Source: Synechococcus sp. BL107
GTDB taxonomy: Bacteria; Cyanobacteriota; Cyanobacteriia; PCC-6307; Cyanobiaceae
Direction of reading: 5' to 3'
NCBI RefSeq assembly: GCF_000153805.1
Contig: NZ_DS022298.1
Coordinates: 2,050,827-2,114,826 of the forward strand
Length of the DNA stretch: 64,000 nucleotides
Shown: positions 26,766 through 36,071 of the stretch, in pieces
Position numbering within the stretch: position 1 is the stretch's first letter
How the letters are laid out: every line of letters starts with the position of its first letter
The notes under the pieces: generated by a model
Seen by the model: the letters and a program-made list of their open reading frames with translations, nothing else
Database searches by the model: none
Told to the model about the DNA's origin: nothing
Position numbers and translations under genes: made by a program

Positions 26766-27425
26766 TTAGAGAGTGATCGGTTGAGCACTCCACCCAGAGA
26801 AGGGCACTAAGCGCTCACCGCGCAACCCCCCGAGACCAGCCCCAGAAGCCAGTTGAGGACAGGCTTCTGGGGGGAGCCAGGCTCGTAATTTCGCAAGGCT
26901 GGCGAGCTGGCGAGGCCAGTGAAATGTGCGGCCATGTCGCAACGGTCCAAGACGTCCCGGCGCCAGTGGAGTCAGCAAACGCCCGCAGAACAACAGCTCA
27001 ACAGGGGCCGGCGCGAGCACAACGGCACTGCCTGGAGTCGGTCCTGGGGTCCAAAGCAGACGCAATCCGCTGGCGGTGGTGTGCTCATCCTTAAAACAGT
27101 CGAGACGCTCCACATTGGGCAGCAAGTAAGCCTCCTGCTCTTGCACTAGCACTGGCCAATCCAGCTGCTCCTGCAGCCGTCGCAACCGGCCATGACCTTC
27201 ACGACTGGTGAGCAGAATGCGCGGCTGACGTGTCCCGGCCAAGTCCTTCAGAGCCGTGATCGTGGACTGGGTCAAAGGCGGGCAGTCAATCAAGACCGGC
27301 TCTGGATCGATATTGAACCACCAGGAACTACCGCCCTGGCAGTCCCGATTCGGCGGGAAAAGCCATAGATCGTTGCGCACCTGCTGCGGAGGCCGACCGG
27401 CCTCCAGGTCAGTGGTCATTGTCAT
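26766..27425 (-). CDS. MBL-fold-like protein with degenerate metal site
   Basis: A 219-residue protein related to metallo-beta-lactamase-fold hydrolases (GSSWWFNIDPEPVLIDCPPL near the N terminus, then LLTSREGHGRLRRLQEQLDW and TPGPTPGSAVVL). The usual HxHxDH metal motif is replaced by SREGHGRL, and only part of the later His positions remain (LRHGRTFHW). The enzyme may therefore be inactive or use one metal. The ATG at 27425 is preferred to a TTG at 27434. It lies upstream of HU with its own promoter likely; function unknown. Confidence 0.65.
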   Translation of the reverse strand: MTMTTDLEAGRPPQQVRNDLWLFPPNRDCQGGSSWWFNIDPEPVLIDCPPLTQSTITALKDLAGTRQPRILLTSREGHGRLRRLQEQLDWPVLVQEQEAYLLPNVERLDCFKDEHTTASGLRLLWTPGPTPGSAVVLAPAPVELLFCGRLLTPLAPGRLGPLRHGRTFHWPRQLASLAKLRAWLPPEACPQLASGAGLGGLRGERLVPFSGWSAQPITL

Positions 27426-27479
27426 GACACTCAAGGGCGGAGCGAACCACTAGTTTGAAGGCCACATCACCACCAGGCC

Positions 27480-29558
27480 TTGAGCGGCATTCATCCCGGC
27501 AGGCCCTGGCCCTTGGGCAGCAGCACAACAACGCGAGGGGTGAATTTCTCCTTGGCCGCCCCAGCTGCGGATCGCATCGAGCTGTTGCTATTTCGCCATG
27601 GCAGTGATGGGGCCCCTGAACGGGTGATCGAGCTTGATGCTCGACGACATCGGTCGGGGGATTACTGGCACGTCGAAGTCGAGGGACTCAACGAGGGCTG
27701 CTGCTACGGCTACCGAGTGTTTGGCCCCCTTGCCCCAGGAAGCCATGGTTTTCGCCCCTCAAAAGTGCTGCTGGATCCAGCGGCACGAGCCATTACCGGT
27801 TGGGATGTCTACGACCGAGTCCTCGCCACTGGACTGTCGCCCAATGCCCACGCTTGCCTGAAGGCTGTCGTGAGTGAGCGGAAGCGGTTCGACTTCGAAT
27901 CCCATCCGCGCCCCCGACACAGCTGGCAACGTTCGGTGATTTATGAACTGCACGTGGGTGCCTTCACCCGGGCGAGCGATTCAGGCGTGGATCGGTCAGA
28001 GCGAGGAACTTATCGCGGAGTGATTGAGAAGCTTCCCTATCTACAAGACCTTGGGGTGACGGCGATTGAACTCCTACCTGTCTTCAGTTTTGACCCCGCC
28101 GATGCACCTCCAGGTCGGGACAATGTTTGGGGCTACAGCCCACTGAATTGGTTTACACCTCACCATGGCTACTGCTCGGTCGACGATCCTTTGCAAGGGC
28201 GCGATGAGATGCGTCAACTGGTCGCCGCCTGCCATGACGCAGGCATCGAAGTGCTGCTGGATGTTGTGTACAACCACACCACTGAAGGCAATCGCCACGG
28301 TCCAACGCTGAGTTGGCGAGGGATTGCTGACAACACCTACTACCACCAGAACAGTGCTGGTGATTACCTCGATGTGAGCGGCTGCGGCAATTCAATCGCT
28401 GCCAACGATCCGATCAGCACCCAGCTGATCCTCGAATCGATGCGCTGCTGGGCTCTTGAACTGGGCATTGATGGCTTCCGTTTCGACCTTGGCATTGAGC
28501 TGAGCCGGGGCGCACAACTGAAGCCCTTAGACCACCCCCCTTTGTTCGCTGCGATGGAAGCGGACCCCGAGCTCAGCGACCTCAAATTGGTGAGCGAACC
28601 TTGGGATTGTGGTGGTCTGTACCGGCTGAATGACTTTCCAGCGAAACGCATTGGCACCTGGAACGGTCACTTCCGAGATGGATTACGCCGGTTCTGGAAA
28701 GGTGATGAGCACACCACATGGGCCCTAGCGCAACGGTTCAAAGGCAGTCCAGATCTCTACGACGGCAAGGCTGTCGCCATGGGCCGCTCCGTGAACCTGA
28801 TCACAGCCCACGATGGCTTCACTCTTGCCGACCTGGTGAGTTACAACCGCAAGCACAACCTCGCCAACGGCGAAGACAATCGCGACGGCGAAAACCACAA
28901 CAACAGCTGGAACCACGGCATCGAAGGACCCACCACCGAGCCAGAGGTGTTGGCACTGCGACGACGACAACAACGCAACTTACTGAGCACCCTGCTGCTG
29001 GCCCGTGGCGTGCCGATGCTGCTGATGGGTGATGAAGTGGGTCGCAGCCAGGGGGGAAACAACAACACCTGGTGCCAAGACAGTCCTTTGGGCTGGATGG
29101 TGTGGAACGAAGACCACTGCGATTTAGAGCTCAAGCTCTTTCTCAAACGTCTATTGAAGTTGCGCCAGGCGCTTCCGCAACTGTTCAACCCCCTGATTCC
29201 AGCTCGAGAAACGACGAAAAAGCACCCGCAGGACCAAACCGATCTATGGCGTCAATGGCATGGCGTAGAGCTATCAAAGCCAGACTGGGCGGAGTGGTCT
29301 CGCTCCATTGCCACCAGTTTGCATATGGGGAGCCACGGTGCCCTGATCTGGATGGGCTTCAACGCCCACAAGGAAGCTTTGAATTTCGAACTCCCTGTCC
29401 CGGCATCGCCGTGGACGCGGGTGATCGATACGTCTCTGCCATCGCCCAAGGATCTTCCAGACCAACCCGTACCGTTCCGAGGGGTCAACATCCCCATGCA
29501 AAGCCGGAGTTTTGTGCTGCTTGTGGCCCAAGACGAAGTCTCAAACCTGCGGCTTTGA
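27480..29558 (+). CDS. glgX: Glycogen debranching enzyme (isoamylase type)
   Basis: A 692-residue GH13 enzyme that cleaves alpha-1,6 branch linkages in glycogen so phosphorylase can continue. An N-terminal CBM48-like domain (RPWPLGSSTTTRGVNFSLAA) precedes the barrel, where the four GH13 regions are visible: DVVYNHT, GFRFDLGIEL (nucleophile Asp), SEPWD (acid/base Glu) and TAHDGFTL. NNNTWCQDSPLGWMVW is also typical for GlgX. The start is a TTG at 27480 because no ATG gives a matching N terminus. tRNA-Gly is convergent 4 bases after the stop. Confidence 0.93.
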   Translation: MSGIHPGRPWPLGSSTTTRGVNFSLAAPAADRIELLLFRHGSDGAPERVIELDARRHRSGDYWHVEVEGLNEGCCYGYRVFGPLAPGSHGFRPSKVLLDPAARAITGWDVYDRVLATGLSPNAHACLKAVVSERKRFDFESHPRPRHSWQRSVIYELHVGAFTRASDSGVDRSERGTYRGVIEKLPYLQDLGVTAIELLPVFSFDPADAPPGRDNVWGYSPLNWFTPHHGYCSVDDPLQGRDEMRQLVAACHDAGIEVLLDVVYNHTTEGNRHGPTLSWRGIADNTYYHQNSAGDYLDVSGCGNSIAANDPISTQLILESMRCWALELGIDGFRFDLGIELSRGAQLKPLDHPPLFAAMEADPELSDLKLVSEPWDCGGLYRLNDFPAKRIGTWNGHFRDGLRRFWKGDEHTTWALAQRFKGSPDLYDGKAVAMGRSVNLITAHDGFTLADLVSYNRKHNLANGEDNRDGENHNNSWNHGIEGPTTEPEVLALRRRQQRNLLSTLLLARGVPMLLMGDEVGRSQGGNNNTWCQDSPLGWMVWNEDHCDLELKLFLKRLLKLRQALPQLFNPLIPARETTKKHPQDQTDLWRQWHGVELSKPDWAEWSRSIATSLHMGSHGALIWMGFNAHKEALNFELPVPASPWTRVIDTSLPSPKDLPDQPVPFRGVNIPMQSRSFVLLVAQDEVSNLRL

Positions 29559-29561
29559 TCA

Positions 29562-29632
29562 AGCGGGCGGCGGGAATCGAACCCGCGTCATCAGCTTGGA
29601 AGGCTGAGGTCTTACCATTACACAACGCCCGC
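29562..29632 (-). tRNA. tRNA-Gly (anticodon TCC)
   Basis: Reading the minus strand: acceptor GCGGGCG/CGCCCGC, D loop with AATGGTAAGA, anticodon arm CAGCC-TTCC-AAGCTG region with TCC, T arm GCGGG-TTCGATT-CCCGC, discriminator T. CCA not encoded. It reads GGA and GGG. Confidence 0.95.
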
Positions 29633-29720
29633 GCTAGTACAGACAAACTACCCTCAATGAAAGGTGGTGTTTGTGTCAGTACCCCTTCATTATGACTGTC
29701 GGCCTGACCCCTTTCTTCGT

Positions 29721-31088
29721 GTGACACCGTCAGATGCCCAGCTGGGTGGATCCCGCCGCCGCCTAATGGTGGCCTATGGCTTTGGGGATGCAGGCACAGG
29801 CTTGGCCGCCACAATCCTTGGGTTTTACCTATTTCCATTCTTCACCTGTGCAGCGGGTTTGCCCGCCTTCATCGCGGGCTCACTGCTCACCGTGATCAAG
29901 GTTTGGGACGCATTTAACGATCCCCTCATTGGCTGGATGAGTGATCACACCCAAAGCCGATGGGGGCCACGGTTGCCTTGGATGCTTGGCGCCTCCCTGC
30001 CGTTGGGAATCAGCCTGGCTGCGATGTGGTGGGTGCCAGAGGGAACCCTCCTGCAACGCACGATCTACTACGTGGTGATGGCCATCCTGCTGATGACCGC
30101 CTACACGGGCGTGAATCTTCCCTATGCGGCGCTGTCCACTGAGCTCACCACCGATACAGCCATTCGCACGCGCTTGAACGCCGCCCGATTCACCGGATCG
30201 ATCTTGGCTGGAACCATCGGACTTCTCGTTGCTTTTCTGGTGCTGAGGGAAGGTGGAGGTGGCTACATCCTGATGGGCCAAATCGCCGGAACGATTGCGG
30301 CGGTAACAACCCTGCTGTGCTGCTGGGGATTAGCGCCCTTCGCGAAACAAGCCCAACGCCCCAGCGGAAGCAATGAACCTCCGCTTCAGCAATTTCGACG
30401 CATCAGAACCAACCCACGCTTTATCAAGGTGTTAGGGCTGTACCTGTTGCTGTGGTTTGGGCTTCAGCTGATGCAGGTGGTGGCCTTGATCTGGTTGGTG
30501 CAGGTGCTGCATGTCCCAGCCGGCATCTCCACCCTGCTCTTGCTGGCGTTCAACATCGCCGCACTTGCGGGCCTCCAGCTGTGGAGCCTGCTCTCCAATC
30601 GCCATGGTCGGATCAAAGCGCTTGGCTGGGGAGCCAGCATTTGGATCGTGGCGTGCCTGTTATCGATGCTGCTGCAACCGGTGGAAACAGGCAGCAGCTT
30701 CACCGCTTACTTCCCAATCGTGGGGTTAATCATGCTGGTGGGTCTAGGGGCAGCAACTGCCTACCTGATCCCCTGGTCGCTTTTGCCGGACGCGATTGAC
30801 GCCGACCCAACTCGACCTGCCGGGCTGTACACAGCCTGGATGGTGTTTGGCCAAAAGTTGGTGATTGGCCTGAGCATGAGCGTGTTTGGCGTGCTGTTGT
30901 CGCTCACGGGATATATCTCCACCACCAGTTGTGATGGGGCGTTGAATTTCATCGAGCAACCCAACACTGCTCTTCTGGCCGTCAGATTGTGCATGGGATT
31001 GATCCCCGCCGTCCTCGTTCTCTTGGGCCTTGGAGTGATGCGAGGCTGGCCCGATCGCAAGGCCCATCTCAAGAGCTCCGCTGGATGA
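29721..31088 (+). CDS. Sugar:cation symporter of the GPH family (MFS_2, MelB-like)
   Basis: About 455 residues with about 12 membrane helices. Signatures are VAYGFGDAGTGLAATILGF, the loop WDAFNDPLIGWMSDHTQSRW with the two conserved Asp of MelB-type carriers, and RTRLNAARFTGSI. Such proteins cotransport sugars or other glycosides with Na+ or H+; the substrate is unknown. Starts are uncertain: the GTG at 29721 (VTPSDAQLGG) is most natural, a GTG at 29664 gives 19 more residues, and an ATG at 29766 fewer. The last four bases overlap the start of the MlaE gene. Confidence 0.85.
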   Translation: MTPSDAQLGGSRRRLMVAYGFGDAGTGLAATILGFYLFPFFTCAAGLPAFIAGSLLTVIKVWDAFNDPLIGWMSDHTQSRWGPRLPWMLGASLPLGISLAAMWWVPEGTLLQRTIYYVVMAILLMTAYTGVNLPYAALSTELTTDTAIRTRLNAARFTGSILAGTIGLLVAFLVLREGGGGYILMGQIAGTIAAVTTLLCCWGLAPFAKQAQRPSGSNEPPLQQFRRIRTNPRFIKVLGLYLLLWFGLQLMQVVALIWLVQVLHVPAGISTLLLLAFNIAALAGLQLWSLLSNRHGRIKALGWGASIWIVACLLSMLLQPVETGSSFTAYFPIVGLIMLVGLGAATAYLIPWSLLPDAIDADPTRPAGLYTAWMVFGQKLVIGLSMSVFGVLLSLTGYISTTSCDGALNFIEQPNTALLAVRLCMGLIPAVLVLLGLGVMRGWPDRKAHLKSSAG

Positions 31089-31834
31089 ACACTCCGCGCT
31101 CGCTGAAACGTTTGGGCGCGAGCCTGTTAATTGGTGGCCAAGCCGTCACGGCGACGATGCGCGGCCGGATTAACACGGTGGAGCTCTCCGATCAGTTAAT
31201 GGAAGCCGGGCCGGGAAGCTTGCTGATCGTTTTGATCATCTCGGTGGCTGCGGGCTCAGTCTTCAATATTCAAGTTGCCGCAGAACTCACCCGACAAGGG
31301 GCAGGTTCCACGGTTGGCGGCATCCTCGCGCTCGGACTCGCCCGGGAAATCGCACCCCTACTCACGGCCTGCTTGCTGGCGGGGAAAGTCGCCACCGCCT
31401 ATGCCGCGCAGCTGGGCACCATGAAGGTGACCGAACAGATTGATGCGATCACAATGCTGCGCACCGACCCAGTGGAATACCTGGTGGTGCCAAGGCTGAT
31501 CGCCCTTGTGGTGATGGCACCTCTGCAGTGCTTTTTCTTTTTCATCGTGGCGGTTTGGTCGGGGCAGATCACCAGCACCGCGCTCTACAACATTCCCCCC
31601 TCAGTGTTCTGGACATCCGTGCGCACTTGGATGCATCCAGAAGACCTGCCCTTCATGCTGGTGAAGGCCGTGGTGTTTGGGTTGATCATCGCCACCATTT
31701 CCTGCGGGTGGGGCCTCACCACCAGGGGAGGCCCGAAGGAAGTGGGCACCAGCACCACAGGTGCCGTGGTGATGATCCTAATTTTGGTTTGCATCATGGA
31801 TGTGGTGTTAACCCAAGTGCTCTTCGGCGCATGA
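31085..31834 (+). CDS. MlaE-type ABC transporter permease (lipid transport)
   Basis: A 249-residue membrane protein of the MlaE/YrbE family, homologous to plastid TGD1. It contains SVFNIQVAAELTRQGAGSTV, LALGLAREIAPLLTACLLAG with the conserved Glu, and KVATAYAAQLGTMKVTEQID, all family hallmarks. It would form the permease of a phospholipid transport complex with an ATPase and a substrate-binding MCE protein, which are not in this window. ATG at 31085 overlaps the symporter stop. DUF3119 follows with an overlapping start. Confidence 0.9.
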   Translation: MNTPRSLKRLGASLLIGGQAVTATMRGRINTVELSDQLMEAGPGSLLIVLIISVAAGSVFNIQVAAELTRQGAGSTVGGILALGLAREIAPLLTACLLAGKVATAYAAQLGTMKVTEQIDAITMLRTDPVEYLVVPRLIALVVMAPLQCFFFFIVAVWSGQITSTALYNIPPSVFWTSVRTWMHPEDLPFMLVKAVVFGLIIATISCGWGLTTRGGPKEVGTSTTGAVVMILILVCIMDVVLTQVLFGA

Positions 31835-32241
31835 CAAACCCGTTGCCCAACGTGATTTTGCGTCCAGACCCACGCCTGCCCCTGTTGGTGGTGGGCCTTG
31901 GTGCGGCATTACTCCCTTTGCCTTGGCATCCCTGGCCCACGCTGGTCGTGGCGGTGTTTGGCCTGTTCCTGCTCATCCAAACCGCCAGCCTGCGTCTGGA
32001 ATTTGAAGAACGCGCCCTGATCGTGTGGCAAAACGGCCGCGAGCTGCGGCGCTTTCCCTATGAGCACTGGCTGGCTTGGCGCCTGTTTGCCCCCTGGCTG
32101 CCAGGCCTGTTCTTCTTTCGGGAAACCAAGAGCATTCACTTTCTGCCCATCCTGTTCAGCCCAAGCGAACTACGGGCACAGCTCGAACAACGGGTGGGCG
32201 CACTCGAAACAACCCAAAAGAAAACGCCAAGTGAGTCCTAA
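31831..32241 (+). CDS. DUF3119 family protein
   Basis: A 136-residue protein with two hydrophobic segments near residues 17-50 (LPLLVVGLGAALLPLPWHPW) and a conserved central part (LEFEERALIVWQNGRELRRF, then WLAWRLFAPWLPGLFFFRE and LPILFSPSELRAQLEQR). I recognise it as the cyanobacterial and plastid DUF3119 family. The start overlaps the MlaE-type gene by four bases, so the two genes may be functionally linked in lipid traffic, which is inference. Confidence 0.8.
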   Translation: MTNPLPNVILRPDPRLPLLVVGLGAALLPLPWHPWPTLVVAVFGLFLLIQTASLRLEFEERALIVWQNGRELRRFPYEHWLAWRLFAPWLPGLFFFRETKSIHFLPILFSPSELRAQLEQRVGALETTQKKTPSES

Positions 32242-32248
32242 ACCAACA

Positions 32249-32298
32249 CGATATTCTCACCATATCGAAACATTTACGTGAAGATATCGTTCTACAAT
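32249..32298 (+). promoter_or_regulatory. Possible promoter and palindrome upstream of the DUF3086-plsY unit
   Basis: CGATAT-7-ATATCG forms an inverted repeat at 32249-32267, a third ATATCG follows at 32284-32289, and a -10-like TACAAT lies at 32293-32298, about 74 bases before the chosen start codon. The repeated half-site suggests an operator. Confidence 0.35.
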
Positions 32299-32371
32299 GG
32301 GTTTAGCGGGGCTTGCTACTTGCAGAGCCTGCAGGGTCGGTTGCAATAGTTGGGACAGCTCGTGTCGATCG

Positions 32372-33424
32372 ATGGACAACCAAGAGCTCGAGGCGATGAA
32401 CAACGACACTGATCAGACACCTGAGGAAACACCCACGGCAGAAGCCGTTGTTGATCAGCCTGGCGAAGGGCCAGCCGTGGAAGCTGTGGCTGAACTTGTC
32501 TTCGAAGAGGATCAAACTCCTCCAGCTGAGAGCCCTTCAGCCCCCGACAACCCCTTGCTGGAGCTGGCCTTAAAAGATCTCCAATCCCGCCGCGATGAAT
32601 TGTCGGCAGAGATCACGCTGCTGACCAACCGCAAACAACAGCTCGACGCCGAACTCAAAACCTCCTTTGCCGGTCAATCCGATGCGATCGCAAGGCGGGT
32701 CAAGGGCTTCCAGGAGTATCTGGGTGGAGCACTGCAAGACCTGGTGCAGTCGGTGGAAAGCCTGGATCTCGTGGTGCAACCGATGGTGGTGCAGCCATCA
32801 CCACTCGACCAACAAGCATCAGGCCAACAGGGATCCGAGGGTCAGAGTGCGAGCGATACCGCCCCAGCCATCGCCGTATCAGACACCTTTCGCCCCGACG
32901 AAGCCCTGATTCGCAGTGCTCTGCAGCGGTTCCTGCAACAGCCGGATGTGTATGCCGATCCTTGGAGTCTGCGCCGCAGCATCGACACACGGGACACAGC
33001 CCTACTCGAAGACTGGTTCTTCAACCAAGGCGGCCGTGGCGCCCAGCCCAGTCGGGGCAGCCGTCCCCGCAACATCCTGGTAAGCGCTGCTTTGATTGCG
33101 ATTATCGGCGAGCTGTACGGCGCCCAATTCCAATGCCTGGTGCTGGCGGGGGCGCCCGAACGGCTGGGCGAATGGAGACGCGGCCTGCAGGATGCCCTCG
33201 GCTTGGGACGAGAAGACTTCGGGCCGAGCAGCGGAATCGTGTTGTTTGAACGATCGGAAGCCCTCGTGGAACGGGCCGATCGATTGGAGGAGCGCGGCGA
33301 AGTGCCACTGATCTTGATCGACACCGCCGAGCGCGACGTGGCGATTCCCGTGCTTCAGTTTCCACTCTGGCTGGCTTTTGCCGCTGGCCCGAACGAACGG
33401 CTCGACGACGACGACCTGCTCTGA
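32372..33424 (+). CDS. DUF3086 family protein
   Basis: A 350-residue protein. An acidic Glu/Pro-rich N terminus (about residues 1-75) precedes a coiled-coil region (LALKDLQSRRDELSAEITLL) and a C-terminal conserved domain from about residue 190 (RPDEALIRSALQRFLQQPDV, LLEDWFFNQGGRG, ILVSAALIAIIGELYG, PLILIDTAERDVAIPVLQFP). I recognise the family as cyanobacterial DUF3086. An ATG at 32396 is a possible alternative start. The stop overlaps plsY. Confidence 0.8.
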   Translation: MDNQELEAMNNDTDQTPEETPTAEAVVDQPGEGPAVEAVAELVFEEDQTPPAESPSAPDNPLLELALKDLQSRRDELSAEITLLTNRKQQLDAELKTSFAGQSDAIARRVKGFQEYLGGALQDLVQSVESLDLVVQPMVVQPSPLDQQASGQQGSEGQSASDTAPAIAVSDTFRPDEALIRSALQRFLQQPDVYADPWSLRRSIDTRDTALLEDWFFNQGGRGAQPSRGSRPRNILVSAALIAIIGELYGAQFQCLVLAGAPERLGEWRRGLQDALGLGREDFGPSSGIVLFERSEALVERADRLEERGEVPLILIDTAERDVAIPVLQFPLWLAFAAGPNERLDDDDLL

Positions 33425-34026
33425 TGCTGCTCTCTTCTCTGTTGCTTTTGGCGCTTGGCTATCTGCTGGGCTCGATGCCGAACGGCTACCTCGCTGGCCG
33501 TTGGCTAAAGGGCATCGACCTGCGCCAGTGCGGCTCGGGCAGCACCGGTGCCACCAATGTGCTGCGCAATGTGGGCAAGGGCCCGGCGTTGGTGGTGTTC
33601 CTGCTGGATGTGAGCAAAGGAGCGTTGGCAGTGCTGCTCGCCAAAAGCTTTGGATTGAACGACTGGGTTCAGGTGCTAGCAGGCCTGGCCGCTCTGGCCG
33701 GTCATATCTGGCCCGTATGGCTGGGCTGGAAGGGTGGCAAAGCCGTTGCCACTGGCCTGGGCATGTTCCTGGGCCTGGCCTGGCCTGTGGGTTTGGCGTG
33801 CTTCGGGTTGTTTATGGCTGTGATCAGCATCAGCCGGATCGTGTCGCTATCCAGCGTGGTGGCCGCCATCGGCCTGCCGTTGCTGATGGTTATCTCCGGC
33901 GGCAGCAGTGCCTACTTGGTGGTGTCGTTGGTGGCCAGCGTGTTGGTGCTATGGCGGCACCGCAGCAACATCGAGCGGTTGATTGCCGGAACGGAACCCA
34001 GGATTGGACAGAGAGGAAAAAGCTAA
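33424..34026 (+). CDS. plsY: Acyl-phosphate:glycerol-3-phosphate acyltransferase PlsY
   Basis: A 200-residue membrane enzyme that transfers an acyl group from acyl phosphate to glycerol 3-phosphate, the first step of phospholipid synthesis. The three family motifs are present: GSMPNGYLAGRW, GSGSTGATNVLRNVGKGPAL and GGKAVATGLGMFLGL. About five membrane helices. ATG at 33424 overlaps the DUF3086 stop. Confidence 0.95.
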   Translation: MLLSSLLLLALGYLLGSMPNGYLAGRWLKGIDLRQCGSGSTGATNVLRNVGKGPALVVFLLDVSKGALAVLLAKSFGLNDWVQVLAGLAALAGHIWPVWLGWKGGKAVATGLGMFLGLAWPVGLACFGLFMAVISISRIVSLSSVVAAIGLPLLMVISGGSSAYLVVSLVASVLVLWRHRSNIERLIAGTEPRIGQRGKS

Positions 34027-34781
34027 AACAGCTGTTCGTTACTGAACCAAGAGTTCAAGATCAAGGGTTCAATCAACCAAGGGAATCAGGCAATCCAAAA
34101 CTGTTTAATACCCCGTACGACCAACCACTGTCGCGGATGAAAGTGTGCGTACCCAACAAATCACCATCGATCGAAGGGAAGTTGGCATGCGAGCTTTCAC
34201 CCATCGCCACCCTTCACAATTCTCATTAAGATAGAAAGATTTCACCAAGCCATAGGCTCTCAAGCGAAACTACCGAACCTGTAAGACCAACGCTATTTAA
34301 TATTTTAGTGCCTCTGGGAGCAGCCTGAGCAAAGTCTGATTGATGGGCAACTGTGATCACCCCGCGACAACAGATCAGCAACTAAGAATCAACGCTCAAC
34401 AAAAGTAGTTACAGATCAATCCCTTGAACATCAATTTTTTGTGGGGCGGTGATGCTAATCAACCTTTCATCCCTGATCTGAGAGATCTCAGGAAAAAATC
34501 AATCCGAGCCAGCTGTTCACCAGGGGATAGTATGGTCCAGATCGGACATTTTTTAGTGGCCCTCTTTACAAAAAACGAGAATAAGGCAGAAGGAATTTAT
34601 CCATAACCGCTCTCTAAAAGACAGTCAGAGCAAGAGTCTGTGAAATTAAAAGGATCTTCATGACATGATTGCTCCTTTTTTAGATCTCAAGAAAAATGGG
34701 ATCCATATTTTCCATCTGCCCATAACGGTTCTTTTTTATTATTTTCTTGTCAAAATTGATTGAAATAGTCACCGCTCATCG
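34027..34781. other. Long intergenic stretch between plsY and the autotransporter
   Basis: No convincing gene. A weak hairpin, AAAAGGA at 34648-34654 with TCCTTTT at 34673-34679, has CATGACATG inside its loop and is followed by more T. Composition turns AT-rich in its last third, next to the start of the autotransporter-like gene, suggesting its promoter region. Confidence 0.5.
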
Positions 34782-35750
34782 ATGTTCTGGCGTTCACTCT
34801 CAAGCCTGCACACGCTTCTAGCCGGAGGAGTGGGCCTGCTGATGCTGGAGCTGTTGGTCGGGTATCAACCAGTTCAAGCCCAGAGCTGCACAGTCGACCC
34901 CTTGGGTGGCGAAGTCTGCCTGCCAGATCCAATTCCCGAGACACCAAACCAACCCGAGATACCGGACGAATCCATAGAAACCCAGGAACAGGATCAACCT
35001 GAAAAATCCGACGAACCCGAGACGATCGATCAACCTGATAAGCCCAATCCAATGGTGATCGTTCCACCTTGTTTCGGGCCTTGCACACAATTTCCGCCTG
35101 CACCGCCGTACCGGCAATTCCAGGAGTTGGTTGAGAAGACCGATGCAGCTGACATGGTCATCACCGTGGATGGCCTGCGTTATGAAGAAGTTGTCGACCC
35201 CCATAGCCTTCTGTTCACCAATGAGCTGAATGAGCCCGGGGTGAATGCTTGGGTGCGCGGCTTTGGTGGTGCCAGCAGCAACGGTGCCGCTGGCCATCGC
35301 TACGCCAACTTCAGCAATGGCGGCGGCCAGCTCGGCATCGACATTCCGATCAGCGATGAAACCCGCATCGGCCTCTTCGGCACCTATGCGGTGATGAATG
35401 GCACAGATGGTGCTCGCGGCAGCTGGGATACCGATGGTTGGGGTGGTGGTGCCTACGCCGAGTACTGGACAAGAAACGTCTACCTGCGCGGCATGGTGAG
35501 CGGCGGCGGTTACTCCGGAGAGCACCTTCGCAAGATCGATGGTGACACCGCCAAGGGAGACCGCAGCGGCAATTCCTGGACTGGCGTGCTCAACATTGGT
35601 GCGCCACTGCAGAGCGGTGAATGGATCATCGAGCCCCAGGCATTGCTGAGTTACACCAACACCAGCCTCGACAAGTTCAGCGAACACGGCGCCGACCGAC
35701 GTGATCGTCTCCGCTTCCATGAGATGGAAGTTGACCAATTGGGGAGTTAA
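34782..35750 (+). CDS. Autotransporter-barrel-like outer membrane protein, N-terminal piece
   Basis: A 322-residue frame. Residues 1-34 form a signal peptide ending QPVQAQ, residues about 35-115 are Pro/Glu/Asp-rich and probably disordered, and from about residue 160 the chain turns into beta-barrel-like strands (NAWVRGFGGASSNGAAGHRY, GGGQLGIDIPISDETRIGLF, AYAEYWTRNVYLRGMVSGGG). The TAA at 35748-35750 cuts the barrel: the same reading frame continues with more strands to 36071. The gene is therefore either a nonsense pseudogene or a protein that ends early. Confidence 0.65.
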   Translation: MFWRSLSSLHTLLAGGVGLLMLELLVGYQPVQAQSCTVDPLGGEVCLPDPIPETPNQPEIPDESIETQEQDQPEKSDEPETIDQPDKPNPMVIVPPCFGPCTQFPPAPPYRQFQELVEKTDAADMVITVDGLRYEEVVDPHSLLFTNELNEPGVNAWVRGFGGASSNGAAGHRYANFSNGGGQLGIDIPISDETRIGLFGTYAVMNGTDGARGSWDTDGWGGGAYAEYWTRNVYLRGMVSGGGYSGEHLRKIDGDTAKGDRSGNSWTGVLNIGAPLQSGEWIIEPQALLSYTNTSLDKFSEHGADRRDRLRFHEMEVDQLGS

Positions 35751-35756
35751 CTCTCC

Positions 35757-36071
35757 GTGAAGTTCGCCGTTCCCATCCGTGATGGCGAAAGCTCCTTATT
35801 TTTGCCCTCGCTACGGGTGGGCTGGGCTGCCGACTGGGGGATGAGCGGGGACCACCAAAAAGTGACCTATCTCAAATCCAGCAAAAGCAAGCGCTGGGAT
35901 CTGAATGGCAGCGACGACCATGCCGCCCTAGTAGAACTTGGCCTCGACTACACCACCTTTAATTTCAACGACACTTCAATGGGGGTGTATGCCCGGGGTG
36001 GAGCATTGCTCTGGGCTAATAACCGTGGCACCAGTTGGCAGGTGCAGGGAGGCTTGAACTTCAAATTTTGA
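35757..36071 (+). pseudogene. C-terminal piece of the interrupted autotransporter barrel
   Basis: In the same frame as the preceding piece and only two codons after its stop, 104 more codons encode beta strands (KFAVPIRDGESSLFLPSLRV, ALVELGLDYTTFNFND, GVYARGGALLWANNRGTSWQ) and end in NFKF with a terminal Phe, as outer membrane barrels do. A GTG at 35757 could start it, but without a signal peptide the piece would be non-functional. It overlaps the pyrF stop by 11 bases. Confidence 0.65.

Noticed and set aside
34424..34606. Plus-strand frame of 60 codons in the plsY-autotransporter gap
   Set aside because: Start is a TTG without a ribosome binding site; the translation shows no structure and codon use is unlike neighbours.
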